A stretch of DNA of 64,000 nt from JBBQED01 sp038320345 (GTDB lineage Bacteria; Bacteroidota; Bacteroidia; AKYH767-A; OLB10): the NCBI GenBank assembly GCA_038320345.1, contig JBBQED010000016.1, forward strand, positions 11,460 through 75,459, in the 5' to 3' direction. Below, piece by piece: positions 8,781 to 16,705 of this stretch; the first letter of the stretch is position 1, and every line of letters starts with the position of its first letter. The notes under the pieces are model-generated. The model was not told the origin of the DNA and ran no database searches. It saw only the letters and a list, made by a program, of their open reading frames with translations. The position numbers and the translations under genes were made by a program.

Positions 8781-10499
8781 CTATTTACGATCGCCTGGCT
8801 TGCCGATTACTTTATATTTTCCTTCCCCTTGAAGTATGGAAGTGTATAAAACTGGATCGCCTAAAACGGTAAGTGCTTCTTTTACGATCGGGTCATGCGT
8901 GAACATATATTTGTACTTTCCCGTAGCAAAATAATAACGGTTTACAATTTCTTTTTCGAGCATTCCCTTAATCTCGTCTTTAAAGCTCAAGAGGTCTTCT
9001 GATTTATTATGCTTTAGAATTCCTCCCAGATGATCGAGTTCTTTCCCAACACTTGCATAATATTTATCTTTAATTACGATGTCTTTTAGCTCTGCATAAG
9101 AAGCTTCGGTCTGCGTGCTGTAATCGTACTCTTTAGTATCCAGAAAACGGATAAATTCTTTATAGTCGGCATCTGTAAAATGATAGGTTGCAGCAGAATC
9201 AATAGTTGACTTTTTATTGCGGAATTCAGATGCATATTCAAAAATCAACAGGTTACGATAAAGACTTCTGGCAATATTGCTGGTATCCATAGGTGCGATA
9301 TAACGGTCGGGGTATACCGCACTCGCATCGTACACTGTACGTCCATTTTTTGTTTTAAATTCTTTAGCCACAGAATCTGCAATTTCGATTACTCCTTCAT
9401 CCAATCGATGTGAATAAATTTTCGTTTGCACACATCTTCCGCTCGCTGTCGTATATTTTGCAACGGTAACTTTAAGCTGTGAATTAAAACTTAGTGGTCG
9501 CGTTTGTTGAACTAATCCTTTGCCATAACTACGTTGACCAATGATCACTCCGCGATCCACATCTTGAAAGTTTCCTGCAGTGATTTCACTTGCAGAAGCC
9601 GACATCTTATCTACCAAAACAGCTACACGGATATTAGCATCTACAGGATCTGATTTAGAAACATAGATTGCATTAGAACCCTCAATTCTACCTTTCTGCG
9701 TAACTAAGAGCTGACCTTTATTGATAAACAGATTTAAAATTTGTACCGACTCTTCTAATAAACCTCCACCATTTCCACGCAGATCGAATACAAGTGCATT
9801 CATCTTAGGATTTTTCTTCAGTTCTACTAATGCGTCATGCACTTCATTGAAGCAATTCTGTAAAAATTTATCGAGTTTAATATAACCGGTGCTATCGTTG
9901 ATCATCCCAAAATAAGAGACGTTCTTCACCTTTACATCTTCACGAATAATTGTTTTTTCAATCGGCTGTGTGTCTCCGTTACGAATAATGGTTAGCTTGA
10001 TGGGAGTACCACTTTGCCCTTTAATCATTTCATCTACTTCCTCCGGACTAAGGCCTTTCAGTGGACGACTGTTCACCGACAGAATAACATCACCCGTACG
10101 GAGATCTGCTTTTTGAGCGGGAAATCCTTCATACACATCATACACAACAACACTATCTCCAATTCTAAACGACGAAGCCCCAATACCTCCATATTCGGTA
10201 CTAACATGTTTCATTCTGTAATCTTCAATTTCCGACTCAGGATAATAATTGGTATAGGGATCTAGGTTATTTAGCATCCCATTGATACCGGTCTTCATCA
10301 ATTCTCCTGGGTTCACTTCATCAACATAATATTGATTTACTTCCCGATAAACACTGGCAAAGATTTCCAACTGCTTTCCATATTGAAAATAATCGTCTAC
10401 AAAGCCCCAACTAATTATAGTAAAGGGAATTATCATGAATAGAATTAGCCATTTCCGGCCTAAAGCGTTTATTTTACGGATCATCGTTTCGGGATACAT
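8781..10499 (-). CDS. S41 family C-terminal processing protease
   Basis: Tail-specific serine protease (CtpA/Prc-like), exported with an N-terminal signal anchor (about residues 17-33), acting in the periplasm. Order of parts: helical N-terminal region, PDZ domain (about 105-190), then the S41 protease core with LVFDLRGNGGGLLEESV, the catalytic serine within SASASEITAG (about 300-304) and catalytic lysine K327 in SYGKG. A C-terminal helical region of about 180 residues follows. The start could also be the ATG at 10484 (MIRKINALG). A full TTG-N17-TAnnTTTG promoter sits 14 bases upstream of the first ATG. Confidence 0.94.
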   Translation of the reverse strand: MYPETMIRKINALGRKWLILFMIIPFTIISWGFVDDYFQYGKQLEIFASVYREVNQYYVDEVNPGELMKTGINGMLNNLDPYTNYYPESEIEDYRMKHVSTEYGGIGASSFRIGDSVVVYDVYEGFPAQKADLRTGDVILSVNSRPLKGLSPEEVDEMIKGQSGTPIKLTIIRNGDTQPIEKTIIREDVKVKNVSYFGMINDSTGYIKLDKFLQNCFNEVHDALVELKKNPKMNALVFDLRGNGGGLLEESVQILNLFINKGQLLVTQKGRIEGSNAIYVSKSDPVDANIRVAVLVDKMSASASEITAGNFQDVDRGVIIGQRSYGKGLVQQTRPLSFNSQLKVTVAKYTTASGRCVQTKIYSHRLDEGVIEIADSVAKEFKTKNGRTVYDASAVYPDRYIAPMDTSNIARSLYRNLLIFEYASEFRNKKSTIDSAATYHFTDADYKEFIRFLDTKEYDYSTQTEASYAELKDIVIKDKYYASVGKELDHLGGILKHNKSEDLLSFKDEIKGMLEKEIVNRYYFATGKYKYMFTHDPIVKEALTVLGDPVLYTSILQGEGKYKVIGKPGDRK

Positions 10500-10513
10500 T
10501 GGGAAATCTTGCT

Positions 10514-10541
10514 CAAAGATATAACTTCATCCCCGAAACAA
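10514..10541 (-). promoter_or_regulatory. Promoter of S41 protease gene
   Basis: Minus-strand TTG (10539-10541), 17-base spacer, TATCTTTG (10514-10521): a full match to the Bacteroidota consensus. Confidence 0.75.
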
Positions 10542-10559
10542 AATTGTCCTGACCAGAAT

Positions 10560-11588
10560 ATGAGTTTTAATTACTATCGGCAGCCTGCCGCCTTTGCAAT
10601 AATCAGTCTGACAGGAATTTTTCTCGTTTACTCCTTAGGTAGTTTTCTAACGGCCTTCCTTTCAGCCATCATGTTTTATGTACTCTTGAAACCAGTAATG
10701 CGGTTTTTAATGGTTAAGCATAGATGGGGACTTTCGCTAGCTACATTTACTGTAATGATTGGCTCCTTTGTTACGATACTTATTCCTTTCTGGGGTTTAT
10801 ATCAATTACTCTCCACAAAAATTTCATATGCCCTCAACCACAGCACACAATTAATGCAGGGAATTCAGAAAATGGATAATTCGATCTTTGAAATTGCCGG
10901 AATCCGATTGCTCACTGATGACACGATGATAAAATTACAATCGGCACTTTCCAGCATTATTCCTGAGTTTCTTGGTAAGACTGCATCTGTATTAACTGAT
11001 ATCGGAATGATGTATTTTATTCTTTACTTTCTGTTGATGAATACTGGAAAATCAGAAAAATTCCTACAAAGAATTCTCCCCATTCATCCTAATAATACCG
11101 TTCGTTTTTCTGATGAATTACAATCGATGGTATATTCTAATATTCTAGGTGCACCGGTACTCGCCATTATTCAAGGATTTTCAGCGGGACTAGGGTTCTT
11201 AATTTTCGGACTTGATGAACCTTGGTTCTGGGGAGTTATTTGCGGATTCATGTCATTTATTCCGTTGATCGGAACAGCGATAGTTTGGATTCCTGCAGGC
11301 ATATATCAATTGATTAATGGGGAAACATGGCAAGGTGCGGGAATCATTATTTTCGGTGCACTTGTAATCACCAATATTGACAATGTGTTTCGCTTTGTAA
11401 TACAGAAAAAATTTGCTGATGTACATCCCCTGGTAACAGTATTGGGAGTAATCGTTGGACTCAATTGGTTTGGTTTACCCGGAATAATTTTTGGACCATT
11501 GTTATTCTCCTATTTTCTGTTGATGGTAAAAATGTATAACGAAGAATACGGAGAATCAAAGCCAGAAGCAGAAAACGAAACGCTATAA
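10560..11588 (+). CDS. AI-2E family transporter (PerM/TqsA-like permease)
   Basis: Multi-pass inner-membrane permease of the AI-2 exporter superfamily; substrates vary across the family and cannot be inferred here. The ATG at 10560 (MSFNYYRQPAAFA) is chosen because the alternative at 10509 is a TTG that would lie inside the divergent S41 protease promoter. About 342 residues with the family pattern: two N-terminal helices, a central soluble stretch, then the conserved PVLAIIQGFSAGLGFLIFGL helix and a C-terminal LLFSYFLLMVKMY helix. It ends 57 bases before the convergent sigma factor gene, with a bidirectional terminator between. Confidence 0.9.
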   Translation: MSFNYYRQPAAFAIISLTGIFLVYSLGSFLTAFLSAIMFYVLLKPVMRFLMVKHRWGLSLATFTVMIGSFVTILIPFWGLYQLLSTKISYALNHSTQLMQGIQKMDNSIFEIAGIRLLTDDTMIKLQSALSSIIPEFLGKTASVLTDIGMMYFILYFLLMNTGKSEKFLQRILPIHPNNTVRFSDELQSMVYSNILGAPVLAIIQGFSAGLGFLIFGLDEPWFWGVICGFMSFIPLIGTAIVWIPAGIYQLINGETWQGAGIIIFGALVITNIDNVFRFVIQKKFADVHPLVTVLGVIVGLNWFGLPGIIFGPLLFSYFLLMVKMYNEEYGESKPEAENETL

Positions 11589-11594
11589 AATCAG

Positions 11595-11620
11595 AAGGTC
11601 TCTTCCGAAGAAGAGACCTT
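11595..11620. terminator. Bidirectional terminator between permease and sigma factor genes
   Basis: Perfect 10-bp stem AAGGTCTCTT (11595-11604) / AAGAGACCTT (11611-11620), 6-base loop. Both flanks are only moderately T-rich. Confidence 0.75.
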
Positions 11621-11644
11621 TCTGCACCTAACCTACCTTTTATT

Positions 11645-12172
11645 TTAATTCAGAGAATACCCTATTATTGTTGCATAAGGCTCCAGTGCTTTTTTTAGTT
11701 TTTGACGTGCTACATGGATTCGGATTTTTACTGTGCCTAACGGAACAGCAAGATAACTTGCGATTTCCTCATACTTGTATCCTTGATAACTCATCAAGAA
11801 CGGCGTACGCAGATTATCTGATAGCTGAAGAATCGCTTGATTAATTTCTTTCATCACCACTCTGCTCTCTCCGTCATTTCTTACTGCGTTTTGAGCGTAG
11901 TTAATGTAAAATTGATTTTCAGTGTCATCATTAAAAACATTTCCTTTCACCATGCGACGATAATTATTGATAAAGATGTTTTTCATGATAGTGTACAACC
12001 ATCCTTTCAGATTTGTGCCATCCTGAAATTTATCTTTATTATTAAATGCCTTTAACATCGTTTCTTGAACCAGATCATTTGCGTCTTCTTGATCTTGAGT
12101 CAACTTTAAAGCATAACCCCGAAGTGGTTTGTATTGCTCTTTTACGTTATGGTTGAATTCAATTTGTGTCAT
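11645..12172 (-). CDS. ECF-type RNA polymerase sigma factor
   Basis: 175-residue sigma-70 family ECF factor: region 2 (about 10-85, with DANDLVQETMLKAF and LKGWLYTIMKNIFIN) and region 4 helix-turn-helix (about 115-165, YEEIASYLAVPLGTVKIRIHVAR). No anti-sigma gene is next to it. It faces folE across a 307-base intergenic region containing a promoter and an operator-like repeat array, and lies beside a B12-binding MerR regulator gene. In Streptomyces the light regulator LitR controls the ECF factor LitS; by analogy, this sigma factor is a good candidate for the effector of the light response, which is inference. Confidence 0.95.
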   Translation of the reverse strand: MTQIEFNHNVKEQYKPLRGYALKLTQDQEDANDLVQETMLKAFNNKDKFQDGTNLKGWLYTIMKNIFINNYRRMVKGNVFNDDTENQFYINYAQNAVRNDGESRVVMKEINQAILQLSDNLRTPFLMSYQGYKYEEIASYLAVPLGTVKIRIHVARQKLKKALEPYATIIGYSLN

Positions 12173-12202
12173 GTTGTGGAGGATTCTGTTCTAAATCCTC
12201 GA

Positions 12203-12233
12203 CAAAAGTAAGTGGGTATTTTCTCAGATGCAA
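12203..12233 (-). promoter_or_regulatory. Promoter of ECF sigma factor gene
   Basis: Minus-strand TTG (12231-12233), 20-base spacer, TACTTTTG (12203-12210): a full Bacteroidota consensus promoter, so the gene can be read by the housekeeping sigma factor. Confidence 0.75.
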
Positions 12234-12241
12234 GTTATTTT

Positions 12242-12270
12242 GTTTAATTCTTTTAAAAAAAGGTTAAACA
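12242..12270. repeat. 29-bp repeat copy 1, operator candidate
   Basis: Matches 24 of 29 bases of the copy at 12384-12412. It begins with GTTTAA and ends with TTAAACA, the two hexamers 22 bases apart in both copies. It lies just upstream of the -33 TTG of the sigma promoter. Confidence 0.6.
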
Positions 12271-12285
12271 TGACTTAAACTACTG
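12253..12285. promoter_or_regulatory. Three 11-bp phased direct repeats (TTAAAM)
   Basis: TTAAAA at 12253, TTAAAC at 12264 and TTAAAC at 12275 are exactly 11 bases apart. Three 11-bp direct repeats is the operator layout described for CarH, the B12-dependent light repressor; a CarH/LitR-like regulator is encoded 1 kb away. Which protein binds here is inference. Confidence 0.45.
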
Positions 12286-12383
12286 TGTATCAGGTAAATA
12301 ATTTTAAGTGACTGTTTTACAGTGCTATGACAATCTAAATTTAATCAATTCGTTTCAAAGAAAAGTACAAGATGCAAAATTTA

Positions 12384-12412
12384 GTTTAATTAATTTACCA
12401 AAAGATTAAACA
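12384..12412. repeat. 29-bp repeat copy 2, operator candidate
   Basis: Second copy of the 29-bp repeat, GTTTAA (12384) to TTAAAC (12406), followed at once by an inverted GTTTAA (12413-12418). It lies 20 bases upstream of the putative folE -7 element, next to the expected -33 position. Confidence 0.6.
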
Positions 12413-12431
12413 GTTTAAATCCATCATCTGT

Positions 12432-12439
12432 TATATTTG
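12432..12439 (+). promoter_or_regulatory. Putative -7 element of folE promoter
   Basis: TATATTTG matches TAnnTTTG, 40 bases before the folE ATG. No TTG at the usual -33 distance, where the GTTTAA half-site lies instead, which would fit a promoter needing an activator or another sigma factor. Confidence 0.45.
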
Positions 12440-12479
12440 TCACTATTCTTAAATACAATTTGCACCTAAATTTTATACG

Positions 12480-13232
12480 ATGAAATCGAGCAATATCCTT
12501 CACAACAGTCTTATTATGAACGGACAACTAAGCAAAAACGGTAAAAAGTCTGATTCCGCATCAACGCTCTCGGGGCAGCAGGATGAGAAACTCCTTGAAA
12601 TTATCCTTGGAAATCAGCGATCAGCGATTGACACCCCTCTTCGCAAGGATGCTTTTGAAATGAGCAATGAGGAAAAAATAGCACGCATTGCAGAATACAT
12701 GGGGAAAATCATGCAAACCTTAGGTCTTGATTTAACGGATGAGAGTTTAAGAGATACTCCCATGCGTGTGGCTAAGATGTATGTGCGGGAAACTTTCATG
12801 GGACTAGATCCAGCCAATAAACCAGAAGCTACCCTATTTAGCAATTCTTATAATTATAGCCAGATGTTAGTTGAAAAAGACATCACTATCTATTCTACCT
12901 GTGAACACCACTTAGTACCTATAATTGGTAAAGCGCACGTTGCATATTTTTCTAATGATCATGTTATTGGTTTATCGAAACTCAATCGCATCGCCGATTA
13001 TTATGCGCGCCGGCCGCAGGTGCAGGAACGACTAACCATTCAGATTGCAGAAGCATTAAAAGAAATTCTCAAAACTGATGATGTTGCTGTGATGATTGAT
13101 GCTAGTCATCTATGTGTTGCATCAAGAGGAATCCGCGATATAAAAAGCAGCACGGTAACTACAGAATATTCTGGAAGATTCCTCAATAGAGAAATCAGAA
13201 ATGAGTTCTTATCCTATCTTGATAAAAAGTAA
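12480..13232 (+). CDS. folE: GTP cyclohydrolase I
   Basis: Converts GTP to 7,8-dihydroneopterin triphosphate, the first step to tetrahydrofolate and other pterins; cytoplasmic homodecamer. The 250-residue protein has a poorly conserved N-terminal extension (about 1-60) and then the catalytic domain: DLTDESLRDTPMRVAKMY, the zinc-binding STCEHHLVPIIGKAH and the second Cys in DASHLCVASRGI. It sits in the light module; because class I photolyases can use methenyltetrahydrofolate as antenna, a supply role is plausible, and folE is a known member of LitR regulons in other bacteria. Start at 12480 is assumed; the ATG at 12516 (MNGQLSKNG) is possible. Confidence 0.96.
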   Translation: MKSSNILHNSLIMNGQLSKNGKKSDSASTLSGQQDEKLLEIILGNQRSAIDTPLRKDAFEMSNEEKIARIAEYMGKIMQTLGLDLTDESLRDTPMRVAKMYVRETFMGLDPANKPEATLFSNSYNYSQMLVEKDITIYSTCEHHLVPIIGKAHVAYFSNDHVIGLSKLNRIADYYARRPQVQERLTIQIAEALKEILKTDDVAVMIDASHLCVASRGIRDIKSSTVTTEYSGRFLNREIRNEFLSYLDKK

Positions 13233-13263
13233 ATCAATAAAATCTGGAATGATCTCGAAAGGT

Positions 13264-13282
13264 GGATTTTAAATAAAAATCC
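13264..13282. terminator. Weak hairpin between folE and the regulator gene
   Basis: 7-bp stem GGATTTT / AAAATCC with 5-base loop between the convergent gene ends. AT-rich and weak, so only a possible terminator. Confidence 0.35.
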
Positions 13283-13290
13283 GAAATACT

Positions 13291-14181
13291 TTAATTATTT
13301 CGTAAATGATCTAACAAGTCTGTCAACTCCTTAAAAGAATAAAGTAACCTTACATTCTTAGGGAACTGAATATTTGTTTTTGAAACCTGACTCCCTCCAA
13401 TAAGGATAGTAGCATTCGGAAAATCACTGGACAATTTATTCGCTACTTGAAGTGGACTATGTTGCATCAGCGGTGTGGTCAAAACCGTCAGAATAAAATC
13501 ACCTTTATAGATCTGCATAACTGCTCCTAAATCATCCATTGGTAGATTCATGCCGAGATAACTGGTATGATGTCCTCTAGAGCGTATTAAATAATTTGCA
13601 AACAGCAATCCGATTTCATGAGGCTCATGAGAAGGGAGAAACAACACAAATTTCTTTACACCAGCAGGCATGTTTTTAGGCTGTGCATCGATTGCTACAA
13701 ATAATTTCTGGCGAATTAAATTCGTAATAAAATGTTCGTAGGCAGGATTGATAGAACCTGTTTGCCATAACATTCCTACTCGTGCTAAAAACGGAAAAAC
13801 AATATCGAGGTAAGTCTTTTCTAATCCTGCTTGAATGATATTGGAAGAAAGAATTTTTTCATACGCGATTTCATCCAAGCTAAACATCGCACTGGTTAAT
13901 GCTTCAATCTGAACAACGCTATCATGGGTTTCGATTGTTAACTCTAACACCATTTTATCCAGCTCTTCCTTCGAGAATTTCGTTATTTTGGATATTTTAT
14001 GTCCCTGACGATTTAGCATAGCTACACTCAACAGGAGTTTAATATCCTCATCATCGTAATAGCGAATATTAGTAGCTGTACGTTTTGGAAGTGGAATACC
14101 ATACCGCTGTTCCCAAATCCTCAAAGTATGGGGTTTAATGCCGGTAAGGGCTTCAACATCTTTTATAGAGAAATGATTCAT
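13291..14181 (-). CDS. MerR-family regulator with B12-binding domain (CarH/LitR-like photoreceptor)
   Basis: 296 residues: MerR helix-turn-helix (about 3-70, IKDVEALTGIKPHTLRIWEQRYG), a helical-bundle region (about 90-165) and a Rossmann-like cobalamin-binding domain (about 175-290). Two CarH/LitR signatures are visible: W139-x9-E149-H150, which caps adenosylcobalamin, and E186-x-H188-x-x-G191, the DxHxxG variant supplying the lower axial His. The residue after Trp is Gln140, where Thermus CarH has the His that becomes the upper ligand after light exposure. Light breaks the Co-C bond in CarH and releases it from DNA. Probable role: light-controlled repressor of the neighbouring sigma, folE and photolyase genes. 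It could share a transcript with the gene at 14261, 80 bases upstream. Confidence 0.93.
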   Translation of the reverse strand: MNHFSIKDVEALTGIKPHTLRIWEQRYGIPLPKRTATNIRYYDDEDIKLLLSVAMLNRQGHKISKITKFSKEELDKMVLELTIETHDSVVQIEALTSAMFSLDEIAYEKILSSNIIQAGLEKTYLDIVFPFLARVGMLWQTGSINPAYEHFITNLIRQKLFVAIDAQPKNMPAGVKKFVLFLPSHEPHEIGLLFANYLIRSRGHHTSYLGMNLPMDDLGAVMQIYKGDFILTVLTTPLMQHSPLQVANKLSSDFPNATILIGGSQVSKTNIQFPKNVRLLYSFKELTDLLDHLRNN

Positions 14182-14260
14182 AGCCTATGCGTCAGTCTTC
14201 AGTCCGGCTGCTTCATTAGTCGTTGCAGAAGGCAGGAATTGTGTGAAAATAAATAACAAA

Positions 14261-14599
14261 TTATGAAGAATAAAGTTTACGCATCACTACTTTTATTAGC
14301 TCTCTTTGCAAGATGAGCTCTGCAAGTCCTAACGGATCAGCGCATCCTGCTCCTGCTTTCAGAAAATGTTCTGGAATATCAATATGATACAATAAACCTT
14401 GTAGGCGACCCGATTCATTTTTACAGATACTTTTAACTTGTTGTGCTAATTGCTGCTTCACGACGTCAAAATTAAACGGAAGTTCTGAATTAAAAGATAA
14501 CTCATATCCAAAACGATTGAAATCTTGAATAGTCTGTTCTTGCATCATTCTGATAAATGCAAGGTCATGTCTATAATTTTCTAATTGTTTTTCATCCAT
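14261..14599 (-). CDS. Hypothetical protein, 112 residues, in light module
   Basis: Not recognised. No signal peptide or membrane helix; mainly helical, cytoplasmic, with no Cys pair, metal motif or known signature beyond one KAGAGCADPLGLAELILQ stretch that looks well structured. It is transcribed toward and probably with the B12-binding regulator gene 80 bases downstream, which suggests a regulatory or accessory role in the light module; this is guilt by association only. Confidence 0.65.
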   Translation of the reverse strand: MDEKQLENYRHDLAFIRMMQEQTIQDFNRFGYELSFNSELPFNFDVVKQQLAQQVKSICKNESGRLQGLLYHIDIPEHFLKAGAGCADPLGLAELILQRELIKVVMRKLYSS

Positions 14600-14725
14600 T
14601 GATTAAATTATTTACCTCGATGATCATCAAACCTCTTAATTTCACCTTTGGTTGCTGTTCTGTACCTTATATTGTTAATCCCTGACTTTTAAGGCTTATC
14701 GGCTTCCTATCACCATCCACGACAC

Positions 14726-15724
14726 ATGTTCCAATACCTGCGAAAAGATAAGAGTTTACCTGCATTTATAGTGATGTTTTTATGCATCCAATTGCAACTA
14801 TATGCACAAAATTATCGCCCTCACCCTCTACTTTCTCCTTCTTGGCAGGCCGAAACAGAATATTATTCGCCCAGTCAAGTTAATGATACTACCTTAGAAA
14901 ACGGTTTCATTGGTGGCTCACTCAATTTCAGGATTCCACTTTATACTGGCAAAGATTGGCTTAGTGCTGATGGTGGAAAACCCTTCTTCGCAGTACTTTC
15001 GAACTTCGGAGCAGGAGTACGTCAAACGGAAATTAATTTTATAGAACCCGATCGTTTGCTTTCATTGGCTAAGATTGGAGTAACAGGTTTAATGGCTAAA
15101 GGTCCCAGTAGCTTACGAAATCTTTATATGCTCAACTTATCTGTTTCCTTGCCTACGGAAAGTTTCTGGTTCAAACCATCCTATCTCCGTCCGCATGGGG
15201 CTTTTGTATGGCGTCATCTCTATCATAATAATAAAGTATGGCATACCATCGGTGTAACGTATACGCCTATCCGAGGACGAGATATTCCATTACCCATTCT
15301 TGGTGCTGGATTAAAAATTGGCAATGATGATCAAGTGCAATTTACTTTTCCCTATAATCTTGCATACACACATTCTTTCAGCAAAAAATTTAGTCTTGGT
15401 GCTAAGTTGAATTCCAGCGGAGGATATTACTATTTGAAAACCGATAGTATCCATACTTCAGAACCTGTTGAATATCGACAACGGTTTGCAAGATTATGTA
15501 TGACCGCAAGATATTATACTAGTCGCTTTGTAGTAATTGCACCAGAATTTGGTATCGCAGGAAAAGGAAAATTGCAACTAGATGATCAAAAATATACGCA
15601 ACTTGCATCGTTGTATTTCAAATTAAGTATTCAAGTAAGATGGGGAAAACGACCCGCAGCATCTCCTATTTTGAATTTTGATCCTGGAGATTCTGGCTTT
15701 GACCCGAATTATCTTGTAGAATAA
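14726..15724 (+). CDS. Outer-membrane beta-barrel protein (DUF6268-like)
   Basis: 332 residues with a signal peptide ending LQLYAQ (about residue 28). The mature part is rich in alternating aromatic/hydrophobic strands (for example AVLSNFGAGVRQTEINF, YYTSRFVVIAPEFGIAGKG), as in small outer-membrane barrels, and resembles DUF6268 proteins. No enzyme motif is seen. Function is unknown. It lies between the regulator block and the TIGR01777/photolyase pair in the light module, 78 bases upstream of the former. Confidence 0.7.
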   Translation: MFQYLRKDKSLPAFIVMFLCIQLQLYAQNYRPHPLLSPSWQAETEYYSPSQVNDTTLENGFIGGSLNFRIPLYTGKDWLSADGGKPFFAVLSNFGAGVRQTEINFIEPDRLLSLAKIGVTGLMAKGPSSLRNLYMLNLSVSLPTESFWFKPSYLRPHGAFVWRHLYHNNKVWHTIGVTYTPIRGRDIPLPILGAGLKIGNDDQVQFTFPYNLAYTHSFSKKFSLGAKLNSSGGYYYLKTDSIHTSEPVEYRQRFARLCMTARYYTSRFVVIAPEFGIAGKGKLQLDDQKYTQLASLYFKLSIQVRWGKRPAASPILNFDPGDSGFDPNYLVE

Positions 15725-15802
15725 TAAAAGTACAGTGCTAAATCAGTGAGCGCAGTTTAACTTTATCATGCTGCGTTTGTTCTCATCCTTCATTATCTAC
15801 CC

Positions 15803-16705
15803 ATGGAACAAAAACATGCTTTGCTTGCCGGCGGATCCGGATTAATCGGAACTCAACTCAGTAAGTTATTGATATCAAGAGGATGGAAAGTTACTGGACT
15901 TAGCAGAACTGCCGGAGAAAAAAATGGTATTTCCTACTACGCTTGGAATCCTGCACAAAGAAAAATTGATCCTAAAGCTTTTGAAGGAGTAACTCATCTC
16001 GTTAATTTGGCAGGAGAGGGAATTGCAGATCATCGCTGGACTGCATCATTCAAAGAAAAAATCCTCAGTAGTCGGTTGGATGCCAGTGCGACTTTACTTC
16101 AGGGAATCAATAAAATTCCGAATACTATTACTGCATTGATTGCTGCTTCAGCAATTGGAATTTATGGTAATCGGGGAGATGAAATTGTAGATGAAAATAC
16201 GAGTCCTGCTCATGATTTCTTGGGCACCACTTGTGTTCAGTGGGAACAATCATATGCTGCAAGTCCGGTGAGAACTGTATTACTTAGAACAGGTATTGTA
16301 TTATCTACTGATGGAGGTGCGCTGGTGCCGATGTCGCAGCCACTACATTTTTTCATCACGCCAATATTAGGAAATGGAAAACAATACATGAGCTGGATTC
16401 ATATGGATGATCATTGCAGGATTTTTGCGGAAGCCATGGAGAACGAACAATGGCAAGGCATTTACAATGCAGTAGCGCCATTTCCGGTGCCTCATAGAAA
16501 ATTTATGATGATCTTAAGAGAGATTATTAGTCCGAAAAGTATTTGTGTTCCAGCTCCTGCCTTTGCATTAAATTTAGTACTGGGCGAACAAAGTGCAATT
16601 GTATTAGAAGGTAGTAATGTATCAGCACAAAAGATCTTACAGGCTGGGTTTAAATTTAAATTTCCTCAATTAAAAGAAGCGCTGAATAATTTATATGGAC
16701 GATAA
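15803..16705 (+). CDS. TIGR01777-family NAD(P)-binding oxidoreductase
   Basis: 300-residue SDR-type (epimerase-like) protein of the TIGR01777 family: N-terminal Rossmann motif GGSGLIGTQLSKLL, a VNLAGEGIADHRW block, the SAIGIYGNRG catalytic Tyr region and a C-terminal DUF1731-like tail with LNLVLGEQSAIVLEGSNVSAQKI. Substrate unknown. Its end overlaps the photolyase start by 11 bases, so the two are almost certainly one operon, an arrangement met in LitR light regulons. A weak -7-like TAACTTTA and one GTTTAA hexamer (15755-15760) lie upstream. Confidence 0.92.
   Translation: MEQKHALLAGGSGLIGTQLSKLLISRGWKVTGLSRTAGEKNGISYYAWNPAQRKIDPKAFEGVTHLVNLAGEGIADHRWTASFKEKILSSRLDASATLLQGINKIPNTITALIAASAIGIYGNRGDEIVDENTSPAHDFLGTTCVQWEQSYAASPVRTVLLRTGIVLSTDGGALVPMSQPLHFFITPILGNGKQYMSWIHMDDHCRIFAEAMENEQWQGIYNAVAPFPVPHRKFMMILREIISPKSICVPAPAFALNLVLGEQSAIVLEGSNVSAQKILQAGFKFKFPQLKEALNNLYGR

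Larger units (their letters stand above)
12173..12479. other. Sigma factor / folE divergent intergenic region
   Basis: 307 bases without a gene. It holds the sigma promoter, a putative folE -7 element and two copies of a 29-base imperfect repeat containing TTAAAC/GTTTAA hexamers (listed separately). No RNA gene is seen. Confidence 0.7.
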
